Under the pieces are notes generated by a model. The model had not been told where the DNA came from. It did no database searches and saw only the letters and a program-made list of their open reading frames with translations. This document shows, in pieces, positions 45,031 to 54,090 of a DNA stretch of 55,678 bases. The DNA comes from CAWKAO01 sp963847665 (lineage in GTDB: Bacteria; Actinomycetota; Humimicrobiia; Humimicrobiales; Humimicrobiaceae). The translations under genes were made by a program, and so were the position numbers. Location of the stretch: assembly GCA_963847665.1 (NCBI GenBank), contig CAWKAO010000006.1, positions 1 to 55,678 on the forward strand, given 5' to 3'. Numbering within the stretch: position 1 is the first letter of the stretch; the number at the start of each line of letters is the position of its first letter.

Positions 45031-46671
45031 TTACATCATCGGACCCATTCCGCCACCGTATCCTCCACCTGGAGGCATTGGGGGACCTGCTTTTTCTTTT
45101 TCAGGTTTTTCTGCGATTATCACTTCAGTAGTCAGCAGAAGAGCTGCTATGGATGCAGCATTCTGAAGAGCACTTCTTGTCACTTTCGCAGGGTCAACGA
45201 TACCAGCATCGATCATATTTACATATTTACCGTTTAGGGCATCAAGACCTTCACCCTCAGGCAGTCCTTTTACTTTTTCAACTACAACTGAACCTTCCCA
45301 GCCTGCATTTGTAGAGATCTGCCTTAAAGGCTCTTCCAGGGATTTGACTACTATAGTTGCGCCTGTCTTTATATCTCCATCAAACTTATTAAGATCTATC
45401 TTAGGGATAATATCTACCAGGACAACTCCTCCACCCGGGACTATACCTTCTTCAACAGCAGCTTTTGTAGCTGAAAGAGCATCCTCGATCCTGTGTTTTT
45501 TCTCTTTTAACTCTACTTCAGTAGCGGCTCCGACTTTTATGACTGCAACACCGCCAGATAGTTTGGCAAGTCTTTCCTGCAGTTTCTCTCTGTCAAAGTC
45601 TGAATCAGACTGGTCGATCTCTGTTTTGATCTGTTTGATTCTTCCTTTTATTGAATCAACAGAGCCTTTACCTTCTACTATTGTAGTATTTTCCTTATCT
45701 ACTTTTACCTGTCTGGCCTGTCCAAGCATCTCAACTGTAACATTTTCAAGTTTTATTCCTATTTCCTCAGATATAACACGGCCTCCGGTAACAATTGAAA
45801 TATCCTCAAGCATAGCTTTTCTCCTGTCGCCAAAACCTGGCGCCTTTACAGCTACAACTGTAAATGTGCCACGAAGCTTGTTTACTACTATTGTTGCAAG
45901 TGCTTCGCCTTCGACATCTTCAGCTATTATAAGTAAAGGTTTACCTGACTGCATGACTTTTTCAAGAACAGGTATAAGATCATTTACAGCAGCCATCTTC
46001 TGGTTTGCGATCAGAATATAAGGATCGTTTAATATTGCTTCCATTCTCTCAGGGTCAGTGACCATGTAGGGTGAAAGATAACCCTTATCAAATTGAAGTC
46101 CTTCAACAAGCTCTATTTCTATACCAAACTTATTTGATTCTTCAACAGTTATTACACCATCTTTACCGACTTTTTCCATCGCATCTGCGATAGTCTGACC
46201 GATAACTGGATCTGCTGCTGAGATCGCTGCGACTTCAGCTATTTTCTTTTTATCTGTTGCGATATCTTTAGATACTTTACCGATTTCCTTGACTGCAAGA
46301 TCAACTGCCATTTCCATACCCCTCTTCAGAAGAAGCGGGTTTGCACCTGCTGCTACATTTCTCAAACCTTCTTTTACCATTGCCTGTGCCAGCAGAGTAG
46401 CTGTAGTGGTACCATCTCCTGCAACATCATTTGTCTTTGTTGCGACTTCTTTAAGTAGCTGTACCCCTGAGTTTTCAAAAGGATCCTCTACTTCGATCTC
46501 TCTTGCGATGGTAACACCATCGTTAGTGATAGTGGGAGAACCATACTTTTTTTCAAGTACGACATTTCTTCCCTTTGGTCCAAGTGTAACCTTAACTGCA
46601 TCTGCAATGATGTTTACACCTCTTTCCAGAGCCCTCCTGGCTGATTCGTCATATTTTAGCTCTTTTGCCAT
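45031..46671 (-). CDS. groEL: Chaperonin GroEL
   Basis: 60-kDa chaperonin subunit, 546 residues, forming the double ring that folds proteins with GroES. The ATP-binding motifs include TLGPKGRNVV and GDGTTTATLLA near residues 30-95, and DAL-N-K/GVDA-type residues late; the C-terminus ends in the flexible GGYGGGMGPMM tail. AAGGAGGT is six to nine bases upstream of the ATG. 71 bp after groES in the same transcript. Confidence 0.98.
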   Translation of the reverse strand: MAKELKYDESARRALERGVNIIADAVKVTLGPKGRNVVLEKKYGSPTITNDGVTIAREIEVEDPFENSGVQLLKEVATKTNDVAGDGTTTATLLAQAMVKEGLRNVAAGANPLLLKRGMEMAVDLAVKEIGKVSKDIATDKKKIAEVAAISAADPVIGQTIADAMEKVGKDGVITVEESNKFGIEIELVEGLQFDKGYLSPYMVTDPERMEAILNDPYILIANQKMAAVNDLIPVLEKVMQSGKPLLIIAEDVEGEALATIVVNKLRGTFTVVAVKAPGFGDRRKAMLEDISIVTGGRVISEEIGIKLENVTVEMLGQARQVKVDKENTTIVEGKGSVDSIKGRIKQIKTEIDQSDSDFDREKLQERLAKLSGGVAVIKVGAATEVELKEKKHRIEDALSATKAAVEEGIVPGGGVVLVDIIPKIDLNKFDGDIKTGATIVVKSLEEPLRQISTNAGWEGSVVVEKVKGLPEGEGLDALNGKYVNMIDAGIVDPAKVTRSALQNAASIAALLLTTEVIIAEKPEKEKAGPPMPPGGGYGGGMGPMM

Positions 46672-46742
46672 ATTCTTCTAACCTCCTTAAAATCATAAAA
46701 ATCCAATAACTTTTTATTAATAAAAATCTGTTACTTGAAAAA

Positions 46743-47030
46743 TCAAGTAACTATTGCAAGCACATCACTTTCTTTAATTATAAGATGCTCTACACCTTCG
46801 ATCTTTACTTCTGTGCCTGCATACTTTGAGTAAAGAACTACCATACCGGTCTTTACTTCCATGGGGATCTTTCCTCCCTTTTCATCTCTTGCTCCTTCAC
46901 CAACTGCGATTACTTCACCTTCCTGTGGTTTTTCTTTTGCAGAATCAGGAAGAACTATACCGCTTTTTGTTTTTTCTTCGCTCTCTTTTGGTTTTACGAG
47001 CAATCTGTCTCCTAGTGGTCTGTAACCCAT
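46743..47030 (-). CDS. groES: Co-chaperonin GroES
   Basis: 10-kDa lid of the GroEL chamber, 95 residues. PLGDRLLVKP at the start, the mobile loop KTKSGIVLPDSAKEKP (residues about 21-36) and VLYSKYAGTEVKIEG near residue 65 are diagnostic. GGGAGG precedes the ATG. A CIRCE operator lies 65 bp upstream, so HrcA, encoded at 30 kb, should repress this operon. Confidence 0.98.
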   Translation of the reverse strand: MGYRPLGDRLLVKPKESEEKTKSGIVLPDSAKEKPQEGEVIAVGEGARDEKGGKIPMEVKTGMVVLYSKYAGTEVKIEGVEHLIIKESDVLAIVT

Positions 47031-47094
47031 ATTTCTCCTACCTCCCTTAAAAAATAACTTTATTTATGCAATTATGCATATAAGTAAAAATTAA

Positions 47095-47121
47095 TCAGCA
47101 CTCTAACCTATAGACTGCTAA
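47095..47121. promoter_or_regulatory. CIRCE operator of groESL
   Basis: TCAGCACTC, nine bases, GACTGCTAA: the 9-9-9 CIRCE inverted repeat with only one mismatch to consensus in each arm. It lies ten bases downstream of the -10 box, over the start of transcription. Confidence 0.9.
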
Positions 47122-47130
47122 TCTGATGTA

Positions 47131-47159
47131 ATAATATTATAAGGGATAGAAAAAAGCAA
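47131..47159 (-). promoter_or_regulatory. groESL promoter
   Basis: Minus strand TTGCTT (47159-47154), 17-bp spacer, TATTAT (47136-47131). The CIRCE repeat begins ten bases further on. Confidence 0.6.
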
Positions 47160-47241
47160 GGGAAAAGAGCAAAATTTTTAATATTTTTTAAAAATTATAA
47201 AAATTATTTCATAAGTAAGATGAAAAATATTTTTAATAGGT

Positions 47242-48294
47242 CTAAATGTCACTCTTGGAAAACACATCCATGCTATAATCAGAGAAATTACCTTTAATAT
47301 ACTCCCGGTAGCCGACTGCTGCGACCATGGCTGCATTATCCATACATAAACTGACCGGTGGTATAAAGATTTTTATATCTTCCTGCCGGGCTCTTTCCAA
47401 AAACTTAATCCTCAATCTGCTGTTTGCCGCCACGCCTCCGCTTATAAGTATCTTTTTGTATCCTGAGCTTCTGCAGGCATTTAGTGTCTTTTCCACAAGT
47501 ACAGTGATTATTGACTCCTGGAAGCCGGCAACAAGATCCCTTAATTTAGTTTCTTCAAGAAGACCAGGATCTTTCCTGGTCCTGTATATAAGAGAAGTCT
47601 TAAGTCCGCTGAAACTAAAATTATGATCGCCACTATCTATCATGGGTAATGGGAATTGAACTGCGGCAGGGTCCCCTTCTTTTGCCAGCCTGTCGATGAC
47701 TGGTCCCCCAGGATAACCAAGCCCGAGAAAACGCGCGATCTTATCAAATGCTTCGCCAGCAGCATCATCTACAGTATGGCCGATCTCTTCAATAACCCAT
47801 TTTTCGTCTACTGAATAAAGACTGGTATGTCCCCCTGATACTATAAGCCCGATAAAACCTCCGGTAATATCAGGATCTTCAAGTACATTTGAATACAGGT
47901 GGGCCCGGAGGTGATTTATACCGATGAGAGGTATTTTCTTTGCATAGCTCAGTGCCTTTGCTGCCCCGACCCCTACAAGCAGTGAGCCCACAAGGCCTGG
48001 TCTGTTGGTGACACAGACAGCGTCTATTGCTCCCAGTTCTGTCCCGGATCTGAGGAGTGACTCCTTTATTATTATATCGATCATCTCGATGTGTCTTCGT
48101 GATGCAAGTTCAGGGACCACTCCGCCATATTTTGCATGGATCTCATGCTGGGAAGCGATGACATTTGACAAAATAATAGACCCACCGGATACGACTGAAG
48201 CGCAGGTATCGTCGCATGAAGTCTCAATACCAAGTATTTTTATATTATCCTTTTTAATATCCATTTCTGCTGTTTCCCGGGTTTTTATCGTCAT
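47242..48294 (-). CDS. tsaD: tRNA t6A synthesis protein TsaD
   Basis: Transfers threonylcarbamoyl to A37 of ANN-decoding tRNAs. 350 residues. Iron/zinc site histidines lie in INHLRAHLYS near residue 120; LGIETSCDDTCASVV begins the ASKHA fold and ISGGVAANSRLR is near residue 280. The first ATG overlaps the tsaB TGA (ATGA), so the pair is coupled. Alternative start MDIKKDN ten residues in. Partners TsaB and TsaE are directly upstream. Confidence 0.97.
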   Translation of the reverse strand: MTIKTRETAEMDIKKDNIKILGIETSCDDTCASVVSGGSIILSNVIASQHEIHAKYGGVVPELASRRHIEMIDIIIKESLLRSGTELGAIDAVCVTNRPGLVGSLLVGVGAAKALSYAKKIPLIGINHLRAHLYSNVLEDPDITGGFIGLIVSGGHTSLYSVDEKWVIEEIGHTVDDAAGEAFDKIARFLGLGYPGGPVIDRLAKEGDPAAVQFPLPMIDSGDHNFSFSGLKTSLIYRTRKDPGLLEETKLRDLVAGFQESIITVLVEKTLNACRSSGYKKILISGGVAANSRLRIKFLERARQEDIKIFIPPVSLCMDNAAMVAAVGYREYIKGNFSDYSMDVFSKSDI

Positions 48295-49115
48295 TTTTTA
48301 CCAAAAGGAATGAAATCTCTTACATATAGAGGGGCAATGGCATCATCACCGCTGATGCCTGATACAATGCTGCCCCTTTTTCGCTGCAGGCCAGCCTTCC
48401 AGTAAGCGCAGATATTTAGAAATCCTGCTGCGGGGTATATATTTTTTTTATACAGGATAACCTGTCTTCCAAATACTTCAAATAACAGCTTCTTTAAATC
48501 CGGATAAGCTAAAAAAGCTGTACCTCCTGTAAAAAATACTGTGCCTACTGTATTTTCTTTAACAAGACTCTTTTTAAAATACAGTAATAAATCAGTATAT
48601 TCCAGCAGTCTTTCGGATGAAGCCTTATTTATAAAGAAACTTTTACCTCTCGTAAATATCTCTGCAATAGTATTTTCATCTTCACAAACTGATACATTGT
48701 GACAGGAAAAAAACACTTCACTTCTTCTTACATCAAGTACCGGTAATATAAAGACTCTGGAATTTTTTGATAGGAGCTTTGAGATCACCATACTATTTTG
48801 TGATGCTATTCCTGTAGCAAGCACATCAAGGCAATGGATCCCAAAAATCGGTTTACTTTCTGCAAGAGCAAAAGTCTTGGCCACACTTAATCCGATCCTT
48901 GTACCTGTAAAGTCTCCCGGACCAGTATTGACTGCAAAAAGATCTACATCTGAAAGCTCTTTACCTGATTTTTTTAATAATACTTCCACCAGGGGTATTA
49001 TTACCTTCATAAACTCGTGGTTTTTTGAATACGCAATATTATTTATGATTTTATTTCCATTATTTAAGGAAACACTTAATTTAGCCGTACTGCTGTCTAT
49101 TCCAAGTATTAACAT
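48291..49115 (-). CDS. tsaB: tRNA t6A synthesis protein TsaB
   Basis: Partner of TsaD in the threonylcarbamoyl transferase complex. 274 residues, ASKHA-like fold. LILGIDSSTAKLSVSL opens the protein; VNTGPGDFTGTRIGLSVAKTFA, identified by GPGDFTGTRIG near residue 67, is the family signature. Somewhat longer than the E. coli form owing to a longer C-terminal half. No RimI domain is fused. Overlaps tsaD by four bases; 51 bp after tsaE. Confidence 0.94.
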   Translation of the reverse strand: MLILGIDSSTAKLSVSLNNGNKIINNIAYSKNHEFMKVIIPLVEVLLKKSGKELSDVDLFAVNTGPGDFTGTRIGLSVAKTFALAESKPIFGIHCLDVLATGIASQNSMVISKLLSKNSRVFILPVLDVRRSEVFFSCHNVSVCEDENTIAEIFTRGKSFFINKASSERLLEYTDLLLYFKKSLVKENTVGTVFFTGGTAFLAYPDLKKLLFEVFGRQVILYKKNIYPAAGFLNICAYWKAGLQRKRGSIVSGISGDDAIAPLYVRDFIPFGKK

Positions 49116-49166
49116 CTCTATTTTCTGAAATACTAATTTTTTTTTATTTTTATACGTTGAAGTCTT

Positions 49167-49691
49167 CTAAATTTTTTTTACTTCCCGATCAAGAGTCTCT
49201 AATTTTTTTTGCCAGCTCTTTCCGGTCCCTGAGAAATAAAGAGTTCTTTTCATCTCATTCTCAGCAGGACATATATCTTCAGGTTCTGAGCCATCGAATA
49301 CATAACTGAACTCAATGGTCAGGTGGTCATAGTCTTTTAAAATCTTCGCTATCTTGTTTCCCCACTCAATAAAGACCAGATTTCTCTTATCAAAAATATA
49401 TTCCTCCAGACCGATATTATATATCTCACCAATATCATCAAGCCTGTAAAGATCTGCGTGTATTAAGTTCTTTTTTTTATTTATCTTATAAATATTGAGA
49501 ATAGTAAAACTCGGGCTAAAAAGATTTTCCTTCAGTCCCAGCCCTTCAGCAATACCTGTAATAAAAGTTGTCTTTCCTGCCCCAAGTTCACCATCAAGAA
49601 GTACCACGTCGCCAGCATCCATAATCCTTGAAAAGGCTCTTCCGATCGATCTTGTCTGTTCCGGGGACCTGCTTATAATAATTAAACTCAT
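49167..49691 (-). CDS. tsaE: tRNA t6A synthesis ATPase TsaE
   Basis: P-loop ATPase that resets the TsaB-TsaD complex. 174 residues. Walker A is GELGAGKTTF near residue 36, FSPSFTILNIY follows, and HADLYRLDD and FIEWGNKI are conserved. The last 40 residues are a basic extension beyond the usual end. The start lies one base from the stop of the upstream uracil-DNA glycosylase gene. Confidence 0.95.
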   Translation of the reverse strand: MSLIIISRSPEQTRSIGRAFSRIMDAGDVVLLDGELGAGKTTFITGIAEGLGLKENLFSPSFTILNIYKINKKKNLIHADLYRLDDIGEIYNIGLEEYIFDKRNLVFIEWGNKIAKILKDYDHLTIEFSYVFDGSEPEDICPAENEMKRTLYFSGTGKSWQKKLETLDREVKKI

Positions 49692-50372
49692 TTAAAATAG
49701 TCCTAACTGCTTAGAATCTGTGGCGATTTCATCTCCCATAGCAGGAATCTCATCTTTTACATCAGTGATTTTATCTTTTGTAGAATCTGAATAACTATCA
49801 AGCAGCCCCCTGGCTTTTTTAAAATCCTCACGCAATAACTCCATCCTGGAAGGCGTGTAGAGGGCAGCAGCCGGATGGTTTATTGGCAATATATATCTTC
49901 CTGATATTTCAAAGACCCTTCCTCTCAGACCACTTATTCCTGCAGTTGTATCAAGTAGCAACTGTGTAGAATATTTTCCAAGTGTACATATTATCTTTGG
50001 GTCTATTAACTCTATCTGTTTGAATAGATACGGTTTACAGATATCTATTTCAATTATGTTTGGATCCCGGTTTGACGGGGGCCTGCATTTTAATACATTA
50101 GCAATAAAAACATCTTCCCTCTCTAAACCGATACCTGAAAGAAGTTCATCCAGGATCCTACCCGCCTGGCCTACAAAAGGCTTACCCTGCAGATCTTCGT
50201 TTTTTCCAGGTGCCTCACCAATGAATAATATATCAGCACTGGCATTGCCACTGCCGAAAACAAAATTTGTCCTTGTCTTATGGAGGTCGCATAGAGAGCA
50301 GTTTTTAATACCAAGAAAAAATTCTTTTAATTCTTCTCTTTTTGACCCCTGATTATTTGATACTGGTGTCAT
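49692..50372 (-). CDS. Uracil-DNA glycosylase, family 4
   Basis: Removes uracil from DNA in base-excision repair. 226 residues, iron-sulfur type. Cluster cysteines are in NCSLCDLHKT, KCRPPSNRDP and IDICKPYL. The active-site motif is GEAPGKNEDLQGKPFVG near residue 52, with HPAAALY near 160 as the second motif. A 40-residue variable acidic C-terminal tail follows. Its ATG overlaps the ppa TGA/stop as ATGA, and the stop abuts tsaE. Confidence 0.94.
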   Translation of the reverse strand: MTPVSNNQGSKREELKEFFLGIKNCSLCDLHKTRTNFVFGSGNASADILFIGEAPGKNEDLQGKPFVGQAGRILDELLSGIGLEREDVFIANVLKCRPPSNRDPNIIEIDICKPYLFKQIELIDPKIICTLGKYSTQLLLDTTAGISGLRGRVFEISGRYILPINHPAAALYTPSRMELLREDFKKARGLLDSYSDSTKDKITDVKDEIPAMGDEIATDSKQLGLF

Positions 50373-50863
50373 TTTTTATATTTTCTTCTTGAAACCAGGT
50401 ATTCCTTCGCAATATCTACAGAATTCCAGCCATCTGAAATAACTACCTTTGCTTCAAGTTTTTTATAAGTAAGGAAAAAGTTCTCGATCTCAGTTAAAAG
50501 ATGTGGAGATATCTCATGCAGGTCCTTAACATAGTTCCATACCGGGTCAGTTGCTGGGACAGCCAGTATCTTGTTATCTATACCTTTTTCATCCTTCATC
50601 CTGAGCACTCCTATAGGCCTTGCTTCAATGAGGCACCCAGAAAATGTCGGTTCTTCTATAAGGACCAGCACATCGACTTCATCCCCATCTTCAGCCATGG
50701 TACCTTCAATATAACCATAATCAGCAGGATAATGCACCGAGCTAAAAAGGACCCTGTCAAGCTTTATCCTCTTTGTCTTCGGGTCATATTCATACTTGTT
50801 TCTGCAGCCCTTCGGCACTTCCACTATTACATCAAGCGTATCCGGGAAATAATCTCTGCTCAT
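50369..50863 (-). CDS. ppa: Inorganic pyrophosphatase (family I)
   Basis: Hydrolyses pyrophosphate to phosphate. 164 residues, hexameric family I type. VEVPKGCRNKYEYD, HYPADYGYIEGT and EDGDEVDVLVL carry the metal-binding aspartates (signature DGDEVDV), and VPATDP and KKLEAKV follow. GAAGGA lies seven bases before the ATG. Soluble PPase beside a PPi-using ppdK in the same genome is noteworthy but common. First gene of the ppa-udg-tsaEBD run. Confidence 0.96.
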   Translation of the reverse strand: MSRDYFPDTLDVIVEVPKGCRNKYEYDPKTKRIKLDRVLFSSVHYPADYGYIEGTMAEDGDEVDVLVLIEEPTFSGCLIEARPIGVLRMKDEKGIDNKILAVPATDPVWNYVKDLHEISPHLLTEIENFFLTYKKLEAKVVISDGWNSVDIAKEYLVSRRKYKK

Positions 50864-51121
50864 TTTTTCCTTCTTTAATAATATTTTTTTATATCTTATA
50901 TATCGATCATTTGTATGTTTATAATCATTATAATGGTAACTGAAAAATTATGTCATAACAAAATTATTGTTATAATTTACTTATAATAATAATATGGTAT
51001 CATCCAATGTCTATGCCGGGTTTTTTTAAAGAGAATACCAGCATATGAGCCTGTAGATTTAAACATAATATAGCATATAGCAAAAGCATTTTATAAAAAA
51101 TATTAAAAGCTTGAAACAGAT

Positions 51122-51592
51122 ATGAAAAAAAATTTTAATATCTATAGGGTCCAGTTGCTTGTTTTACTCTTTTTTTTAATTATTTTTTTATTGAGTACAA
51201 CCGGATGTGCCAGGAATAATATAGACCTGAAAGATTTACAGGACGCTATTATAAAAGGACCACCTGAAATAGAAGAGGTAGTCCTTTGTAAAAATATTAA
51301 TGAAAATTATGAGCCACTTGATACTGCAGAGTCGTTCTCTTCAGGAACTGATTCAATATATGTTTCAATAAAATTTAAAGATTTTACAACAGAGGATAAT
51401 GTCATGGTCACCTGGACCTATCTTGATATAGACGAAGAGCTTATCACCCAGGAATTCTCCCTGGATACTGAGGGTTCTGGTTACCATAGTTTTAACATAA
51501 AGACCGCCGGTGGTTTCCCGCCAGGAAAGTACCGTGTCTCGGTTTTCTTCAATGATACGGATTTTAAGGAAATAGATTTTGCTGTTGAGTGA
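51122..51592 (+). CDS. Small lipoprotein of unknown function
   Basis: 156 residues with a lipoprotein signal: basic start, hydrophobic run at about 11-26 and lipobox STTGC near residue 28. The mature part is acidic and predicted to be a beta-sandwich (Ig-like FxxDTDFKEIDF end). No family recognised. It is the only plus-strand gene in this part and converges on the TadG-like gene, suggesting it might be a surface factor but not necessarily linked to the pilus. Confidence 0.7.
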   Translation: MKKNFNIYRVQLLVLLFFLIIFLLSTTGCARNNIDLKDLQDAIIKGPPEIEEVVLCKNINENYEPLDTAESFSSGTDSIYVSIKFKDFTTEDNVMVTWTYLDIDEELITQEFSLDTEGSGYHSFNIKTAGGFPPGKYRVSVFFNDTDFKEIDFAVE

Positions 51593-51629
51593 CAGAGCTT
51601 CTATCAAAGCTTCTAATACAAACCGGCCC

Positions 51630-52070
51630 CTAGAACCCCTTCAACCTTCCACAGGCTGAGGAATGTATCAATATTTCGTTTATGCCTATTATTTTTAAGA
51701 AAAAACAATCAATACATGCTTCTGAAAAGACGTTCAGGAACTTAGGATTTTCAGCACCACCCGATACATCATAGTCAAGTCCAGAGATATGGTAGGATTG
51801 CCTGGGGGAAATATTATTATTGAAGTATTCAATGATCACTTCTTCATAATCTCCGGCCAATACACTTTTGCCTTTAGCTTCAGCAATTGAGATGTTGATC
51901 TGCTTTGTCGCTTCTTCAGCCGCTATCATACAAGCTTTATTCAGCTCGGCTTTAAATGCCAGTGCCCTGCCAAGATCAGTCACCATGCCTGTAAGGATCA
52001 TTAATACTGGCATAAGAAAAGCCATCATTATAAGCACAGTACCTTTTGTATTTTTAAAATTCGACCTCAC
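51630..52070 (-). CDS. TadG-like pilus-assembly protein
   Basis: 146 residues. A short basic N-terminus with GTVLIMMAFLMPVLMIL forms a pilin-like transmembrane helix, followed by DLGRALAFKAELNKACMIAAEEAT, typical of TadE/TadG pseudopilins (quoted by DLGRALAFKAELN). The rest is short, much shorter than full TadG with its von Willebrand domain. A GTG start at 52070 overlaps the repeat-protein gene by 17 bases. Last gene of the tad cluster seen here. Confidence 0.75.
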   Translation of the reverse strand: MRSNFKNTKGTVLIMMAFLMPVLMILTGMVTDLGRALAFKAELNKACMIAAEEATKQINISIAEAKGKSVLAGDYEEVIIEYFNNNISPRQSYHISGLDYDVSGGAENPKFLNVFSEACIDCFFLKIIGINEILIHSSACGRLKGF

Positions 52071-53373
52071 CTGTATTGTTTCCTCCAGACCACCTTACAG
52101 GATCATTTGAAGTCCCTGCATAATCCAGGTTTATAGAACGGTATCCATTTACAGGGTTGCTAAAATATGCATGCACCGATCTCCCATCCTCAGCAAACAA
52201 AAAGATGTTTAAAATACTTTCCTCATCCCCTGCAAAATCAAACGTATTAAAAGTCTCAAGGCTTCCCTGTGAGCCTCTGTCGACATCTCCATTATAGACC
52301 ACTACTTTATCTATACCCTTGTCTGCATACCTCTTTACCTCTTCAAAAATATATACCCGGCAGATATTTACCTCTTCAGGGCTACCCTCTGTCTCATTTA
52401 CGGACCCGTCCCCTTTATCAGCTTTAGCATCATAGATATCCCATTCTATCTTAAGATCCATGCCGCACTGATCTCCTACTTCATTTTTGTGCCACCTTGT
52501 AAATATATATTTTGGCTCCTTTACTACCCTTATACTGCCGTGAAGTGGTTCTTCAAAATGTCCTTCTTTTACCCATTCGTCCCTGTATTCAAAATACCCC
52601 GTATCCACCCACTCTTTTTCAGCATAACTCTCCCAGTATCCGCTTTCAACCCTGTATGATGTATCTACCCAGTATTTTCCGGTCCTTGTCTCCCAGTGCG
52701 AATTATCCACAATTCTATATGCGGTCACAGATTGCCAGTACCCCGAGCTCACCCAAACACTGTAAGACTGCTTTTGTGTGCCAAACCTGTACATAAACCT
52801 GTACTTCACAGCATATATCGAACCTCCCATGTATGGCCTGTAATCAATTACCCATTTTTCAGCCAGATACTTTGAACCCATATAATATACCTGCTGCATA
52901 CCTGCAGGCCTTGATGCAAAAGAATATACGCTCCAGCCATATGAATCGGTCCCATATATAACAGTAAAACTTACAGGGATCAATGCATCTACATATCTGT
53001 ATCTGGTCTCCCAGTGCGATGTATCGACCCATCTCAGGTAAGTATAAGGTACCGTCTCTTTAGCCTCCACCCAGACCCGGTATTCGCCGGTCGTCCAGTA
53101 GCCCTGGTTCACAGTATGAGAAGTATCCACCCATCTTTTTTTTGTGACATCCCTGTAATAACCATCACTTATATAAACCTGCCTCTGCTCCCAGTGCGAG
53201 GTATCGACCCATGTAAGCTCACCATCCTGGTCATCGACTTTCAACCAGTTATCACTGTATATTTTTTCAGGAAAGATAATAAGTGATGCAATAAGCGCCA
53301 GGATGCAGATTATAAGGATTATAAAGACTTCCAGAAAATTTTTAATATATTTATAAAGTTGACTTTTTTTCAT
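52054..53373 (-). CDS. Membrane-anchored WVDTSHWE-repeat protein of the tad locus
   Basis: 439 residues. One N-terminal helix (about 13-33) anchors an exported region. Residues 55-275 contain at least six degenerate copies of an aromatic motif: WVDTSHWE (55, 115), WVDTSHTVNQGYW (81), IVDNSHWE (221), WVDTSYRVESGYW (235), WVDTGYFE (255). Neighbouring GYW/GYY segments alternate with them. At DNA level some copies are nearly identical. The C-terminal 150 residues are acidic and unrecognised. Its start overlaps the tadE stop (ATGA), and its end overlaps the TadG-like gene, so it is a fixed part of the locus. It may be a pilus-associated adhesin or carbohydrate binder (inference). Confidence 0.8.
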   Translation of the reverse strand: MKKSQLYKYIKNFLEVFIILIICILALIASLIIFPEKIYSDNWLKVDDQDGELTWVDTSHWEQRQVYISDGYYRDVTKKRWVDTSHTVNQGYWTTGEYRVWVEAKETVPYTYLRWVDTSHWETRYRYVDALIPVSFTVIYGTDSYGWSVYSFASRPAGMQQVYYMGSKYLAEKWVIDYRPYMGGSIYAVKYRFMYRFGTQKQSYSVWVSSGYWQSVTAYRIVDNSHWETRTGKYWVDTSYRVESGYWESYAEKEWVDTGYFEYRDEWVKEGHFEEPLHGSIRVVKEPKYIFTRWHKNEVGDQCGMDLKIEWDIYDAKADKGDGSVNETEGSPEEVNICRVYIFEEVKRYADKGIDKVVVYNGDVDRGSQGSLETFNTFDFAGDEESILNIFLFAEDGRSVHAYFSNPVNGYRSINLDYAGTSNDPVRWSGGNNTGEVEF

Positions 53374-53801
53374 TCCTTTTCCTCCATTCTCATCACTGAA
53401 GTTCCTTTTACTTCGATCATTGAGTTTTCATCTCCAACAAGACTTTCTATATTTTTAAAGAATAGAGGCACCTGGTAGATCACTTCAACGTTTATGGGGT
53501 CGCCGGGATCATTGCCTACAATGTTAGTTCTTACTTCTAATCTATCATTGTAATCCCAGCCAGGCAGGTTTGAACCTGCATAATCTTTGGCAACTTTTAA
53601 CGCTGTGGCTGCAGGATCTTCGGAAAGTGTCGCAGCTCTTGCAGCCTCATATGATGCTGAGCTTACCGCTATTTTTGCATTAAGTATAAAACCAAACTGG
53701 ACAATTCCTGCGATAAGGAGCAGCAGTAAAGGCAATATCAGGGCAAGCTCAAGAAGGATATTCCCTTTTTGATAGATATTATTATCGTTAATATACTTCA
53801 T
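53370..53801 (-). CDS. tadE: TadE-family pseudopilin
   Basis: 143 residues. The N-terminal basic segment and GNILLELALILPLLLLLIAG (membrane helix with the conserved Glu) followed by FGFILNAKIAVSSASYEAARAA are the TadE signature, quoted here by AKIAVSSASYEAARAA. It is a pseudopilin processed by the TadV-type peptidase in other systems. SD AGAGGT precedes the ATG. 76 bp after the Flp pilin gene, overlapping the repeat-protein gene. Confidence 0.85.
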   Translation of the reverse strand: MKYINDNNIYQKGNILLELALILPLLLLLIAGIVQFGFILNAKIAVSSASYEAARAATLSEDPAATALKVAKDYAGSNLPGWDYNDRLEVRTNIVGNDPGDPINVEVIYQVPLFFKNIESLVGDENSMIEVKGTSVMRMEEKE

Positions 53802-53877
53802 CCAGGACCTCTGTTTTCTTTAAGATCTTTAAATTTTTTTAGAAATTTTGAAGATAGATTCTGTAACTTATAAACTG

Positions 53878-54048
53878 TTATATACTGTTTACTATCGTGT
53901 GGAAAACACCCTGGAGTTTGTCTCCAAGTGATGCTATCACTGCGATACAGACTATTACAACGAGGGCGACATAGAGCGCGATTTCTATCAGGGTCGCTCC
54001 GTTTTGCCTGTGAAAAAATTTCTTTTTAGCAACTTTTTTGTCCTTCAT
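53878..54048 (-). CDS. flp: Flp-type major pilin (56 residues)
   Basis: Small pilin precursor. A Lys-rich leader (MKDKKVAKKKFFHRQ) ends in NGATLIEIALYVAL; the Gly-Ala...Glu pattern is the prepilin cleavage site and fifth-position Glu of Flp. The hydrophobic helix continues to about residue 40, then SLGDKLQGVFHTIVNSI, as in Flp pilins with LG...F. GGAG lies eight bases before the ATG. It sits between tadC and tadE, the usual place, and is too short for many gene callers. Confidence 0.85.
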   Translation of the reverse strand: MKDKKVAKKKFFHRQNGATLIEIALYVALVVIVCIAVIASLGDKLQGVFHTIVNSI

Positions 54049-54090
54049 TTTTTTACTCCTTTTACTTATCCTTTTATTTATTTAAGTACT

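Noticed and set aside
45344..46021. 225-codon open frame antisense to groEL
   Set aside because: Shadow of groEL; Ser/Ile/Thr-rich product without family features.
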